Of a stretch of DNA of 64,000 nucleotides, positions 13,620-42,959 are shown piece by piece. The translations under genes and the position numbers were made by a program. How positions within the stretch are numbered: the first letter of the stretch is position 1; every line of letters starts with the position of its first letter. The DNA comes from Centroberyx gerrardi (Eukaryota; Chordata; Actinopteri; Beryciformes; Berycidae): NCBI RefSeq assembly GCF_048128805.1, contig NC_136016.1, positions 12,826,676-12,890,675 of the forward strand, given 5' to 3'. The notes under the pieces were generated by a model. That model did no database searches. It was given only the letters and a program-made list of their open reading frames with translations, and had not been told where the DNA came from.

Positions 13620-14290
13620 TTCTCACTGACTAACTTAGACAAAACTTAAGTTCTTGTTATTTGGCCCTGAATGTATTTCAGGACAAAGTCAGCAGTCTTG
13701 TGGTCCTGTAACAGATAATGTCAAGGCTGTATAAAGCGTAGGCATCATCTTGAGCAACATTCAAAAAAGCTATTTCAGTCATGTTTTCTGCAGCTAACGA
13801 ATATATTGCCAAAATTAGATCCATCCTGTCTCCAAGTGACACAGAGGGAATTATACATGCTTTTCTTCTCGATTACTGTAATGCTTTATTGACCTGCCTT
13901 AATAAACAAACCGCGGCACGGCTCCAGATTGTGCTCACTGCTGCAGCAAGGCTTTTGACTAGGACTAGAAGGGACCACATTGCACCAATTTTGACATCCT
14001 TACAATAGCTGCCTGTTAGTCTTAGAATTTATTAACATTTTATTGATAACTTTCAAGGCACATAAAGGCCTTGGCCCTAGCTACATCTCTTACCTTTTAA
14101 CCCTAAGATCCCCAGGCAGGACTCAGTCTGGGCTGAAGACAAAAGGTGACTGGGCTTTCACTGTCAAGGCCCCTAGGCTTGAAATGCCCTGAGGAGCTGA
14201 GACTGGCTAAAGTGTCATCCTTTAAATTACTTTTCCTGGGGCCATAGCTCAAATGGGGCTCCACAGCCTATTGTGTTTTTCAGGAGTTTC
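13620..14290 (+). pseudogene. degenerate LINE fragment, L2-like reverse transcriptase C terminus
   Basis: Conceptual translation shows the end of a non-LTR retrotransposon ORF. A DKT-VLVIGPE-like patch is at about 13639-13668. An open stretch at 13781-14008 contains LLDYCNALLTCLNKQTAARL and AARLLTRTRRDHIAPIL. This corresponds to the LDYCNALL and ARLLTRTR motifs typical of L2/CR1-type reverse transcriptases in vertebrates. After 14008 the similarity continues (LPVSLRIY, then KR-LGFHCQGP) but with stops and frameshifts, so the copy is dead. Upstream polymerase domains and the 5' end are missing, as expected for a 5'-truncated insertion. Confidence 0.8.
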
Positions 14291-15545
14291 AACTTCATAA
14301 TGTTGTATTTTTGGTGAGGAGAGTAAGGGCGTTTAATTTCACTTTTGGTGTTAAAACAGTATGAAAATAACACCCACCAGTCTGACAATTATTTGTGTGA
14401 AGCAGACTATTTCGGGACAGAAGACTGTTTCTCCTCACCTTCCTATCACTCCCGACTATTCTAAAAAGCAGAGAATGTGTATATGCAGCTTACTAAGATC
14501 TGTAAAATGAAATTAGCTATCTAGCTAATTTTGTTATCCTGATCTATGCTACAGTTTTTTTTGTCTGAACAGAGCTGGGCTCCCATAACCTGTCTGTCTG
14601 GAATGCTACAATAATGTCTACAGCTTTTAAAATGAGTACAAGTTCAAGTTTGCGTTGTCTCAGATGTGAGGTATCTGAAGTGTTGGTAAGGCAGATGTTA
14701 TTTGTCAGACATTACTAATGAGACATATGTTCGTTGTCAGGTTGTTTGTTTATAATGGCTTGGAATTGAGACTTGTCTATGGTTTGATTACCTTAGCAAA
14801 AGGACATGACATCATTTGCCGTTTTTAAGAACTGAACCCGATTCAAACCTTGGGTGGTACAAGTGTGCGGTGTGTACCCGGCCCAAAAAGCCACCAGAAA
14901 ACCCCTACACATTCTACACATTGACTCTACATCTGTCCTTTTTGATGTAAAGGCAGTGGCAGTAATCCTTTGTTGACATATTTTTGACAAGAGAACCTAC
15001 TGTACTAAAATCAATGATGACAAACCTGATTCATTGCGCCGGGTCAAACCAATATACTTACCTCATCTTTAAATAGAACCTTTAAATGAGCCGAACCCCT
15101 CGGTCTTTTTTTGGCCTCAGATGTTCGAATTGGGTTTCTGGTAAGGTTTAAATCATGTTCTCTATAACCTGTTTCCAATTGGAACGAGACAGAGGAGTGT
15201 GACTCCTACTATAATGGGAAACAGCCCTGTGTCCTTTGTGCCAGGTAAAAGAAAGGAGCGAGGGAGGAGAAGAGGGGCGAGAGCGAGAGGAGAATCTGGA
15301 GCAAGGGTCACTGGTGGCCAATGTTCACTAATCAAGCCTTGTCCAAAAAGCATTTGGCAGCAAGCATCTTACATTTGAGGATTGCTTTCAGTTGGTCAAA
15401 TTCTGAGAGAAGAAAGGCAATAGTGGTCATGTGTGTCTGCATAAATACAACTTTTTAGCCGGGACACTCCTTATATGAGGGGAAAATATTTAGGAATTAT
15501 GGAAAGGACTTTTAAAAGCTTGTGAAATTCAGGTGAACTGAAGTG

Positions 15546-15547
<2 letters not shown>

Positions 15548-15586
<39 letters not shown>

Positions 15587-15594
15587 GCACACAC
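15548..15594. repeat. compound (CT)n(CA)n microsatellite
   Basis: About eight CT units followed directly by CA units with a CGCA interruption. Confidence 0.9.
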
Positions 15595-16024
15595 TCGCTC
15601 TCATGCATACATAGGTGTTGGCAATCTAACCTTAGAAGGCAAAAAGTTTTGTCTCTTGTGTTTTTGTTACCTGACCTAATTTTGTTGATGCCACATAAAT
15701 TTGCTCAGCAATAATTTACAATTCATTTGAAAATTTGACATTAATAAGCGTAATTCATAGGTAAATCATGGAATTAAGTGGAGTCAAATTTAGTTATAAT
15801 AGTCATATTTCATAGCCCATTGCGAGCAACCCTCTAGCTTTTTCGGCATTGGGTTTACAATTCACCTTCATGTAATCAAGCTAGGGTTTTATTTTCTCGG
15901 TCTTACTGACCACTATTGCCTCTAAGCATATATCAAAGCACAAACAGCAAAAGCCAGGCTGAATCACAAACCATTTGAGCTGTTAACTGCTCATGTCAAT
16001 CAGCAAGCCTAATGCAGTCTTGGA

Positions 16025-16043
16025 GGGGGGGGGGGGGGGGGGG
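16025..16043. repeat. poly-G run
   Basis: Nineteen consecutive G residues. Confidence 0.9.
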
Positions 16044-16682
16044 TTGCTTGTAGTCATTGGAAACGATTTTATTGTCTTATTGGTCCTATAAAAACAGCTC
16101 TGCTCCCCGCTCTGAAGTCACTGTGTGAGTGTCTGCATATAAAAACCAAGGGAAACAAACATTATGCAAGTTTATGAGAAATCACGAGACAGGCCCCATT
16201 TTGGCCTGCATTCTGCTCACTGGATGGTAAATGTGTTTTGGGTTATGTCCACCGATCCTCAGAAGATCGGCTCCATCTTACTCTTCTTTCAATGGATCAC
16301 AAACCCACTCGTTATTCATATTTGTATATTTGTATTCTGAAACACATTCTCTTTTTGCCTTCCCTTCACCCTCAGGCTAAACTCGCTTGACCCGTCAGCC
16401 ACCTGCACCCCGCTCCTCCCTGCAAGCCATGTGTGACTCAGACATCTTTAATCAAGAAATGTGAGAGAGCAGTGCATCTTGGGGGAATGGAGAGGTTTGT
16501 TACCGCAGTGGCCTTTTGATAGCAGGCTGACAGCTGCGGAAGGACAAATGAGGAAAAGTAATCAATTCTGAGCCAGGGTGACAGGCCTTGTCAGTGACAC
16601 TGAGTTATGAAGAAAGGAATGACGACGCTCTCACGGTCCTCCACAGCAACAAGTATGGAAAGAGATCAGGGCCGGCAAGAAC

Positions 16683-16870
16683 TTTATTTGAATTGCATGG
16701 ATTTGAATTTGTCATGCTCATGAAACCGTTGAATTTGGATTTGTTGAATAAATGAGTGGATTTGTTGAATAAACAAATTCAAAAATTGAATTTGTAAGGC
16801 ACAATTTTGAAATTGAATGGCTTGAAATTGAACGTGATTATTATTGAATTTAACTTTTAGCTATCATTTT
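16683..16870. repeat. degenerate TTGAATTTG-rich repeat
   Basis: Many imperfect copies of TTGAATTTG, ATTGAATTTG and TTGAAATTGAA, including a near-exact repeat of GGATTTGTTGAATAAA. Looks like a decayed minisatellite. Confidence 0.6.
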
Positions 16871-18136
16871 AAATTTGGTTTTCCCTATTAAAATTCAGTT
16901 GTCTGAATTGAGATTCAGCCTCCTGAGAGACACATCTGGGCACAAGGGACTGAACAGCAATATGGCATGGGGCTTGAACCACATGGTTTTGTGGAGCCCG
17001 GCCATCCGAAGCCTTTTGTGCTTGTCAGATTTTGTGATGGATTTTCCCGTTCTAAATTTTCATAGACGTTTCATGAAACCAGAGCATACAGATTTCCATA
17101 TGATTTTCTACGGGGTTATCACAAGATCTTGAATCTGCCTTCAAACAAATTCCCACTCAAAAACTCCCACTGAGATAGATCAGCTGAGGTTGATTAGCGC
17201 AACAATAACACCATCAAACTCCTCCCAATCGTTGCTTCTGGCTGTCAGGCCAATATGTTTTAGCCTTGAGACTGTGTTAATTTGCCCCAATTTAAGTTTC
17301 TTGCCTAAAATACATTTTCTGCTAGTATTAGTTAGCTACATTCATCTATTTGGCTGTGCGTGCATGCACCTAAATATCTTGTGTGTATCCATGTAGAGAG
17401 TGAATTAAAAACAGAACTAGAGATTTTCTCACCCAGACAGTCTGTGGAAGCAGTAATATTTTATCATCCACAGCAGCTGTGCAAGAATTTGACCAGACCT
17501 GCTCCTCTTCCGTTTAGCAACATGCCAACAAAGCACAGCATGATGTCCCACTCCTACCTGTCTGCATGGATATAGGATGAAGCAGCAGACTCCTGGTGGG
17601 AGTAATAAGGTATGGACAGTGACCTCGTAAACCATCAGGTTTGGGTAATAGTGTAATAACAGCTGGGAGTGCAACACATTGCACAGTGGTGTGAAAAATT
17701 GAATGGATGTTTCACTGTGCATGTTGCTGGTTATTCACTCGATGGTTATTCACTGGGCTCTAAATATTGGTACTGACATTTCGGTCATCCAGTCCCCAGG
17801 ATCCACGGCAGCAGCAAGTCTCAAATATTTTACAGTTGTACTTAATGGTTAGAATTGAAATTGTTGTACTGCATTTCACTTCCATATTCGTCACAGAGGT
17901 CTTGTTCAAAACATACAAATATCTACATCTTTTCTACTCCATTACATGAAAGAACTATCTCAAATGGTAGATAAAGCTTATCAGTATATAATTAGAAATT
18001 ACTATTAATTAAATGGGAAAACAAACCAATCAATTTTCATATCCACGAACTACTCCTCAAGGCTGATATCGGAAAGCAAAGACAAAGGCAAGTTGTAAAA
18101 TCTGGAGCTGCACCATAATGAATGGAAGACTGATTT

Positions 18137-18419
18137 TGTGGACCCACAGATTGTCTGGTGTTCATTAGCTTGTGTTTTGATACACAGATCAGTGAAATGC
18201 TGCTATATAGTAAACAAATGCTCCAAAATAGCCAGTTATTTCATGATTTTCCACAGGCATTTTATACAAGTAGAACCAGTCAAATATGAGCGTATTGTAT
18301 CTGGAATAGTAGATATCTCACTTTGGAAAGAATTTCTTGTCGCTCTCATTCACTTTATCTCATCGTCAGCTAGGGTCTCTGAGTGTGTGTGTGTGTGTGT
18401 GTGTGTGTGGACCCACAGA
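18137..18419 (+). mobile_element. interspersed repeat copy 1 with 14-bp target-site duplication
   Basis: The segment starting TTGTCTGGTGTTCATTAGC at 18151 and ending in (GT)n at about 18405 is flanked by exact 14-bp direct repeats (TGTGGACCCACAGA at 18137-18150 and 18406-18419). The same sequence, about 90% identical by eye, recurs at 19905-20160. Target duplication plus a simple-repeat 3' tail suggests a retroposed element (SINE or short LINE 3' end). I see no clear pol III A/B boxes and no coding capacity. Confidence 0.7.
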
Positions 18420-18928
18420 GTTTTATACTCTAATGAGCTGTAAAAAGATACACCCTAAACCAACCCAACCCCACCCCCTGCTATCAAAACAATCCTGGAT
18501 ACTGTTTGAGTGACAGTTTATTGACTCAATTGATTCTCAGTGGATCTTAACCTTGTCATGACATCACGGGTTATAGGGGGCAGGAAACACTCTTGTTCCT
18601 GGCAAAAGACAGTTGAATATGTTCAGTTACAAAGATAAAATGTAAGAATTGCATAATTCAGTGGTATTCCCCTTTAATCCATGTAATATTTCAACAGATT
18701 GCTGTTTTACTAATCTAAAAAACATGGGGGGGGAGCTTTTCTCAAAAAGTCAACTATTAAACTATCACATTTGTTTTGGTTCAACATGCTTCCACATGGG
18801 GGAGACATGCTCCTCCCAACTCTAACCTCTTTTCTTTTTTTTTTTGTTTGGAAGGAAAGAAAAAAATGTAGAAATACATAAATATTTCCTCTTTGGGGAA
18901 GTCTTTCAAAAAATCAGAGCTCTGTTCG

Positions 18929-18952
18929 TGAGAGAGAGAGAGAGAGAGAGAG

Positions 18953-18999
<47 letters not shown>
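18929..18999. repeat. (GA)n microsatellite upstream of plxdc1
   Basis: About 70 bases of GA repeat with one GGGGA interruption, roughly 400 bases 5' of the plxdc1 start codon. Confidence 0.95.
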
Positions 19000-19002
<3 letters not shown>

Positions 19003-19400
19003 TGAGGATTGATTTCAAGGAGCAGAAAATTATGAGATTGGAGCGAGGGAAGAGCAAAGAGAAAACTCAGCCCCCGAATCAGCAACACTTCATCAGCTGT
19101 TTGTCAACTCTTCTATTGCCATGGATACGTTATCCCAGAACTTACACTGAGGGCCAAACGAGGACGTGGAGCAGAGAAGAAGAGAGGCAGGGGAAAAGAG
19201 AGAAGCAGTAAACCTGGGTTGAAGAAAAGGAGAAAAGCAGTGTGTGGGAGAGCAAAAGGGAAGGAGAGCGACGAAAGGTGGGGGAGTGGAGGAGTGGGCG
19301 CCCCTCTCGCAAGCGAAGTGAGAGGACAAGCAGGGGAAAAGAAGAAGAGAGGAGCAGCAAAGAGTTGGTGGAAGGAGGGAGAACTAAGAGTCAGCTGGAC

Positions 19401-34920
<15,520 letters not shown>

Positions 34921-35583
34921 GGGGGCCGGACTTCCAGGGCGCAGCCAGGCGAGGAGAGGGCACCATCTTGAGGACTGCAAAAGGATTACAAAAGGGATAA
35001 ATATGGACGCCGAGGCCAACCATCGACACGGAATGTCCCTGTTCCAGCCTTGGTGGATGGACAGTGTCTACTGTAACTGCTCTTGTAGCTCTTGCCAGCT
35101 TTCTCTGTGTCTCTTGCTCTTTGCCATCACACGGGGGATTTGCCATATTATCCAAAGGGGATGGAGGGTGGGGAAGGTCCGAGAGGAAGCTGACTTTAAA
35201 CAGGATTGTCCAGAGCAAAATGTGTAACTGTCCAAAACCCACCGAGGCACGGGGATGTCAGGGAATGAAACTAACTAGCCTTCATACTGCAAACCAATGT
35301 ACAGTTCAACTTCACTATGTGTTTTTGTTTTTATCCAGTTTATGGAGTTCTTTTTTTGTTTTGTTTTGTTTTATGAAATGTCTAAGTGAGCAATGATTGG
35401 TTTATAAAACGCTATATCCATGTGGACTTCACTATAACAGATATTCAGCTATATAACTGATAGTGATTATAATGATCATCATGAACTGTTCTGGAGAAAT
35501 GCGAACATTTGTTTTGATGAGTTTTAGAGTCATTGAGTTATCTGAGAAAGTTTTCTTTGAACCTTTCTGTTTAAACCTCTTCC

Positions 35584-35589
35584 AATAAA
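35584..35589 (+). terminator. plxdc1: polyadenylation signal of plxdc1
   Basis: AATAAA 664 bases after the plxdc1 stop codon, followed by GTGGTCAGTTTTG and a T-rich stretch, the usual arrangement of a downstream element. Confidence 0.6.
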
Positions 35590-36709
35590 AACTTGTGGTC
35601 AGTTTTGATATTAATTTTTGTACTCAAATTCTTACTGCCGAGTTGAAAACAAAAGGCACAGTGTGGTGGCTCATATGTTAGACCATGACCATAGATAAAG
35701 TCTGGGTTGGTGATGGTCTCTATGATTATTATGATGAATACAAATCAGTTTAAATCCAACTCAGTTTATCCCTCTGACATTCTGTAGTTTCTCTTCACTG
35801 TCTTGACCTTAGTTTAATAGCTAACTTAGACACTTTGACAAAAGTGATTTACTAAAAAGATAACTGTCTCTCAAATGAGCACCACACTGGATGCAAACTG
35901 TGTGTCTTATTTTAATGCTGATATGCAGTTTTGATTGTTGAGTGAATGTACAGTCCAGTAAATGATAATGCAATCAGCAACAGTGTCAATGAGTCAGCCG
36001 ATGAATCTTTAACCTATAATTTTAAAAACAAATCCTAAAATCCCTTCAAAACTTTTCTATCTTTACTCAGGCTGCTAAAATGCAGGATAGTGATTGGATA
36101 GTATGCCAAACTAATATATAGCCTATTATCTCACCACTGCAGGATCGTCAATTAAGTCCCTGCATCTAATATAATGCAAAACTTCGACATGTTTCGACTA
36201 CTGGGGACAAGCGGAAAAATGACGACTGGCAATACATTTGGTCAAAGTGAAATTATTAGACTTAGCTCACCAAATTATCTTCTACAGACTCATACAGTTT
36301 AAAAGGAATATTAGTCTTGATGTGAATTTTTTAGATATGGCTTCAAAATAAATTTGGGGCATGATTTTTTCCTTCCATTTTAATGATAAAAATTTGCCTA
36401 CAAGATCACATTTTGGCACACTTAGGCTGGCATGAAATATGCCACACAACCGACGCCACGGTAGGTTACACAAAGTTTAGATTATGTTAAATAATGATAT
36501 CTCAGATAGGCCTACTTATAGATCTAATTAACGTGCTATTTCGTGTATGTTTGCTTGGCTTATTTACTACCACAGAATGCACTGCTATCTTCTCCTCGGT
36601 CTTCAAGCCTCTCCAAATGGGCCTTTGTGACTTTGGGTAAAACTGTATTGTAAATTCTGGTATCAAACAATAGTTTCTGTCAGCCAAAAACAATTTAAAT
36701 TGACTCGAG
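35590..36709. other. intergenic region between plxdc1 and the tRNA gene
   Basis: AT-rich unique-looking sequence. I see no gene, clear repeat or strong signal in it. Confidence 0.5.
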
Positions 36710-36719
36710 AAAAAAAATG

Positions 36720-36791
36720 AGGGGGCACCCGGATTTGAACCGGGGACCTCTTGATCTGCAGTCAAATGCTCTACCACTGAGCTATACCCCC
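36720..36791 (-). tRNA. tRNA-Cys (anticodon GCA)
   Basis: A complete 72-nt cloverleaf on the minus strand, starting GGGGGTATAGCTCAGTGG and ending GGTGCCCCCT. The acceptor stem GGGGGTA pairs with TGCCCCC (one G-U), with discriminator U. The anticodon loop CTGCAGA has anticodon GCA. Box A is TAGCTCAGTGG and box B is GGTTCAAATCC. No intron. A T-run for pol III termination follows on the minus strand, seen as eight A on the plus strand just left of the gene (about 36710-36717). CCA is not encoded, as in eukaryotes. All stems look intact, so it is probably functional. Confidence 0.97.
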
Positions 36792-36794
36792 GAT

Positions 36795-37990
36795 GCGAAA
36801 ACACATGGAATTTCTAAGACTTTTAACTGTTATGTGCCGACGAAAACAGTTTAAGATGATTCTATGTGGTACATTGGATATTGATTCACATTTACCACAC
36901 CTGGATATTGCTATGACACAACGTGTTTTAGAGCTAACCGGAGCTCGCGGCAAACGCGGCATTCACTGTCATTCACAGTAGAAGACCGACATGGCGGCTC
37001 CACTTGTAATAGCCTTCCTTGTACGGGAGGGGGCGACAAACTCTTAGATAAACTTGAACTGTGTGAACCGAGGACTTTCCAATGACCATCAATCTGAAAT
37101 ACAGTTTCCAATCCCAAGCAAAATGTTTGTGCAGTTGCTTGTCTTTAAGTCTACTTATAACATTGGCTTTGTGTATATTTTAATGCGTGCACCATTCATC
37201 CCTAACTAGTTAATGTAGGTCAATATTTCACATACATTTTAATATCCTATAGGGACCCAAATAGAAGGATTCTGTGGGACTCTGGTGAATTTATAGTGAG
37301 AGTATCCTACTTATCACTATAATAATCCTCCAAAAGTCCTATAAGGAATTACAGTTTTTCTGCGATATTTGTACAGTCTCCTTCTAGAATGTATTATATG
37401 ATTATTACAGGTCTTTATCATAAGGCTACTCTCGTGTCTGTCTTACATTTTCTCTTGTTGCTACTCCTTATAAGGTTATTACGGATTCCCCTTGCAGGGT
37501 CTAATGGTGCCTTCAGGTGCTCCTCGTAATCTCCTAATTCGAGGTGTGAAATCGTAAATAGGCTGCAACTTGTAACCTATTTACGTGCGTTTTGGTCGGA
37601 AATACTAACAATATGGACGCTGTAATAAAAGTATTTTGGTGAGTGTTTTATTTTAGAAATCAAGCGGCACGTACTTTGTGATGCAGGCGCAGAATGAAAA
37701 GGAGAACATGCGGATCACATATGTTATTACGGTTTTAATTAATCTATTAGCCAAATGTTGGTATACTACACATCTCTCACATGCTCTCTGTCCCTAAACG
37801 TCACACCTCGGCAACTCGGGCCTCATAGAAAATTCAATGCTTCCCATTCTTATTTACCACTTTGTTTGGTGGTTCGTGTAAAACACTTTGAAATTACTAT
37901 ATTGTGATAGCACGTAAAGGCAGCATTAAGCCTTGCGCTTTCCCCGTCCGAAAAAAAAAACTTCAGTGACTCCTCCTCGTCTCCTGGCCG
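36795..37990. other. intergenic region between tRNA-Cys and lasp1
   Basis: No gene seen. About 37225-37480 contains ATAGGG and TTACAGTTTTTCTGCGATAT-type sequence that resembles, at roughly 70% by eye, 38340-38470 in lasp1 intron 1. These are probably two copies of one dispersed repeat lying either side of the lasp1 first exon. Confidence 0.45.
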
Positions 37991-37996
37991 CGTACG

Positions 37997-38004
37997 TATA
38001 TAAA
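37997..38004 (+). promoter_or_regulatory. lasp1: TATA box of lasp1
   Basis: TATATAAA 142 bases before the lasp1 ATG, preceded by a GC-rich stretch (CTCCTGGCCGCG). It predicts transcription start at about 38025-38035 and a 5' leader near 115 nt. Alternative first exons cannot be excluded. Confidence 0.55.
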
Positions 38005-38145
38005 TTGACATGCCTGCATATGAAGATGAAGAAGAAGAAGAGTTCGGTCTTCTGCCCAGCTGGCTTCACAATCTGACCGCTGCTTCTTAACACTTGCGAC
38101 ATTTTTCTGGATCAGTGCATATTTTTTGTGAAAAGTCCCTGCACC

Positions 38146-38801
38146 ATGAATCCGCCGTGTGGAAGATGCAATAAAGCAGTTTATCCCACAGAAAAAATAA
38201 ATTGCCTTGATAAGGTAAGGGATAAATCACTATAATATTCCAATAAATATTCCAATCAGGAGTTATAGTGTGTCTGTGATGCTCAATAGTGATTTCATCG
38301 TTGTTTCTGCTAATTTTTTTTTTTTTTAATCTCTTATGGTATCACTAATATTCCCTAAGGATATTTTCTATAGTTTATAGTTTAGAGTATAGTTTTGCTG
38401 TGATATTTGTATAGTATTCTTCTAAAACTTACCATAGGATTACTCTAGTTTTTTAGGCCCATTATAGCTTTTTGATTTCTTTCTGTGTTCATTGCCGCAG
38501 TTTGTATTATGAACAAGATGAGCAAAGTGGGCTACATTCTTTAAGGAAAAAGCAGTTGATTTATTAACCAATAAATTAATTACAATTCATCATCTTATAG
38601 TTGAAAGTCATCAATAGTGCTAAACTTTTCAGTATTTTAAGGGCAGAAGTCTTTAATTAACAAATAGCTGATTTTTTTTTCTCCTAAATGATGTTTACTT
38701 TCATATCAGCAATCATTTAGGGAGACTTGCTGTCATTTTTAAACATGGTGCATAGCTCATTTTGTCTTACACTCTACTATTTTTATATTGTATGTGACCT
38801 T

Positions 38802-38846
<45 letters not shown>

Positions 38847-38955
38847 ACACACATGCAGGGAGTGATGAGAAGCAAAACCACATCCTGTAGATAAGCACAG
38901 ACCACAAACCTCAAAATGTAAAAAAAAAAAAAAAAAAAACGTAGATGGCATTTGG

Positions 38956-38997
<42 letters not shown>

Positions 38998-40115
38998 GTG
39001 ATAAGGCATTAGACTTTAAAAGGGATGGTCAACCCAGTTAAAAATGTTATTTTTCTTATTTAGTGTCACTCTTGAGTACTATGTTCATCATCCACCATGA
39101 TTTGAGTGTTCCTAACATTCAATCGCTGTAATAAAATGGAACTTTTGGGTGTCGTGTTTACAATTCAAGAGAGATTTTCTGGGCGTTAACTTTGCCTGAA
39201 GCGTGTGGCCGTGGCCTAAATTGACTGACGCCTATGACATATGTTGGTTAAAGCTGGGGTAGGCAACTTTAGAGAAATGAGCAAGAGTTTGAAAGTATAG
39301 AACAAAAAAAATCCCCCCTCCTCATCTGCTCCTTCCCCCCCTCCTGTAACTCTTCTCTCCAAACGAGGCTCAGGAGCGTTCCAAATCTTTTACACAAAAC
39401 ACAGCTCTGCTAGCTCAGTCTAGTTGGAACTAAAACATTCGCCAGCAACAATCATTTTTGTCAGCATAGATTAGTCAGATTAGTTACAAACACACATTGC
39501 TACAAACCTTGGTCAAACAAGGTTCACTCTACACTGGAGAGAGAGAGAGAGGTCGTGTTCTGATTGGATTCCCCCACTCTTATGTGTGGAACTAGTTTTT
39601 AATCCGCAGCAAAACGGCTCATTTGGCTGCTCCAGAAATCAACTGACAGGCTTTTCCCAGCGTAGAAACAACTTCAGATTCTTGTAGTTTTGTGTTGTTC
39701 TTTACGCCCAACAATGACTAAAAAAAAAAAAATGTTTTAATGAGAAATTGCATATGTTAGTTGGCTATCCCTTTAACATCAACCACATAAAGTAATGTTG
39801 CACTGCAAGCATCTATTACACTTTGAAGACTACATTTCCCATGCCTCTCTAATTTGAGAGCGGCACAGCTGTGCTCTCATGCTGAATGAAATGGAATTTT
39901 CCCATGCTGTCATTGCAAGTTACATTTAAGTCCCCATTACTATTTGGATCAGCAAGTGCACAAATTGAAACAGTCATAGTTTGGTCACGGACATGAGCAA
40001 CTCTCAGTGGGACTGAGTCAACCCGAAGTAAGAATGTTTTACTGGCTGGTGCCCGAACAAAAACTAATCAACACCGTTGACACACACAGTTTTTCAGTGG
40101 ATAAAAACTTTATTT

Positions 40116-40152
<37 letters not shown>

Positions 40153-41031
40153 AGTATTGGCACAAGGGCTGTTTCAGCTGTGAGGTTTGCAAGATGGCCC
40201 TGAGCATGACAACCTACAAAGGCTTTAACAAGAAGCCTTACTGCACTATGTGAGTGTTTACAGCACATCGATCATCCTCATGACACTTAAGATGACCCTT
40301 GCACTCACAGGACAACTTTTGGTTGGGTGAACAGCCATTTTTATTTACCTTGTAATCATTGAGTTGCAGCAGTGACGTTCAATCTTTCTGATTATGAAGG
40401 TAAATCAGATTCAAAACATGAACAAAATGGCATCTATGAAAGTAAAATCATATTCAAAACATTTGACAACAGAAATTATTTGAACTTGTGTTTTGGAATT
40501 TGAAGTCAATACAATACAATATGATACAATATGATAGAATGTGATGCAATACAAGTTTTTTTGTCCCTTATAGGCGGTATTGATCAGTTATCGTTTGAGT
40601 GTCATTGGTGGGATAAGCATCCATTTACACAGTGATTTACACAGTGGTACAGACACACATACAAATGAGCAGTCAAAGCTACTGTGTGTCAAGGTGATGG
40701 AAAAGAGAAGCGTGAACAGACAGACAGAATCATATGACCTTGGAAATTCCTCAGTGTAATCTGCCACTGTTTCAGTGGTTATGCAAAGTTTGAATATGCA
40801 TTACAAAACAGACACCATTCCAGAAATACCTCAGTGCTGCTGAAAGGTTTGTATGTCAGCTGCTGACCTTTGTGTCTTTTATCTGTCACTACAACATTGT
40901 CTGATTTCAACGACTGTGTCTGATAGCACAACCTGGTTTTCAAACATATATTGTAGCCTTTCTGACAAAGTACCATAGAAGACTAAAGATTGATGAAAGT
41001 TAAGGAGGTAAATAAATTATAAGTAATAAGC

Positions 41032-41098
<67 letters not shown>

Positions 41099-41396
41099 TA
41101 AACATTCATATCATCTTTCTGTTGCTGATCTTTTCCAGCCATTACCCCAAAACCTCCTTCACCGTAGTGAATGACACCCCCGAGAATCTCCGTCTCAAAC
41201 AGCAGACCATGCTCAATAGCCAGGTTAGACACACACACACACACCCACACACACCCACACACACCCACACACACACACACACCTCTACATAACATAATCT
41301 TGTCACTTGTCTCTCACCACTATCACTCCTACTCAATCCCTGTCTTCTTTCACTGACAGACACTGTAGCTAATCTTGTTGCGTCATCATGATTCTG

Positions 41397-41463
<67 letters not shown>

Positions 41464-42912
41464 CCTCCCTCCCTCTGTCTCCTTTACTCAGCTCTCTATC
41501 TGTCACACAGCAGGAGATGAGGACAAAGCTCTCGGCTCCGCTGTCATGACAATTGGATTCCTTCGATCAATTAAATGAGCCCTTTGACCAAATACTAAAA
41601 TAAGAACTCGACTCAGGCCAGAGAATGACACAGAACCTGAATAATCTGTCCGTATCCAAACTATTCGTGAGTCCAAACCAACTAAAGCCAAAAGTGTCTC
41701 CTAATTTTCTTGATGACAATTTGCTAAAAACAGTATTTTTTAAGAATATGTTTGAATCTGAGGAAGTCAAACCTGAGCAATTCAGGCTGAAATTCTGCTT
41801 TCTGGGGCATAAATAAACTGTAGTGCACACACACACACACACAGATAGACACACCCTTTGTCGTAATACACAGTGCAGTAGTTACTTTTGCATACACACA
41901 CGCAACCCCTCCCTCTCTCTCTCTCTCTCTCTCTGGCATTGGCTCAATTTAGCCTCTCTGGCTGCTTTCACTGTTCTTAAACTCTAATCTGATCACACTA
42001 AGTCCTCCAAGTCACGCAAAATTAAAGGGATACCTTGACATTTAGAACTGTAGTTGGTGGGGGGGGTTTCCTTCTTCAGTTTCACTAAAATGGCATGACA
42101 TTGTTTGCATTTCTCACTGAAAGGGGCGCCACTGGCTGCAAAAGGTAGAAACGTTTTCCTCCAACATGAAAAAGAAGAAAAAAAAAAGTTCAAACTCAAA
42201 CTGTCAGTATGTCCTTTTAAGGCTGCATGTTTGCTGAGACTAAATGAATTTCTACCGAGGGATTTGTGAGGCGGTTTGTGTCTTTAATCTAGTGAGAAAA
42301 GGCAATCCTCCTCATCAGAGGTACAGCACTCTGCAACTGTTGGAGATAAAGACGTAGCCATAGAAGACCCATATTTGCTGCACGCACTGTGCAAACTGTA
42401 CTGTAATACTTCACTTGTGCTCCACTGCTGAGAGGAATTGTCTAGAAAATTCAAATCGGTTTACTTTCCAGCCATCAGAAGGCACAGTTCGTTCTGGCAC
42501 CCAATCATTTGAGAGACAGAGACTGTTAAAATATGTCACTTCAGTGGCACAGAAAGAATGGGCTGCAGCAGCCATTATCAAGTGCTAGTGCAGGACAGAT
42601 GCATGATGGGAGATTTAGATGTAACTTCAATATACATATGAAGCCTTTTCCTAACCCGAACCCTAAAACCAACTGCTAAACAGCTGCAAAAAGAAAAGGG
42701 AAAACACAGGCTAAAACTCATCTGCATAGTCTTAAATTTGAAAAAAATAAAAAAATGTTGCATAGATATCTATAGTTATATCGGTGATTTACTTATCGTA
42801 GCATATTGATTAAGCATGTACACTTATCATCTGACACATGGCCACATAATCTCTGTATGATGCTGTGTCTCTACTGTCCTGTCTCTGTGCTTATTGCTTT
42901 ATATCTCTCTAG

Positions 42913-42959
<47 letters not shown>

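Larger units (their letters stand above)
14291..18136. other. intergenic region between the LINE remnant and plxdc1
   Basis: No gene supported. It holds a mixed (CT)n/(CA)n tract, a poly-G run, a TTGAATTTG-rich degenerate repeat and a GC-richer block at about 16370-16650 that might be conserved regulatory DNA. Confidence 0.5.

Noticed and set aside
14793-14990. 65-residue minus-strand frame
   Set aside because: Short and unsupported; the surrounding sequence looks like decayed repeat DNA.
36720-36791. tRNA-derived SINE instead of a true tRNA gene
   Set aside because: The cloverleaf is perfect, ends at the discriminator base and is followed by a T-run; no SINE body follows.
36502-36804. Minus-strand ORF containing GYSSVVEHLTADQEVPGSNP
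   Set aside because: It is the conceptual translation of the tRNA-Cys gene, a classic false protein; not a coding region.
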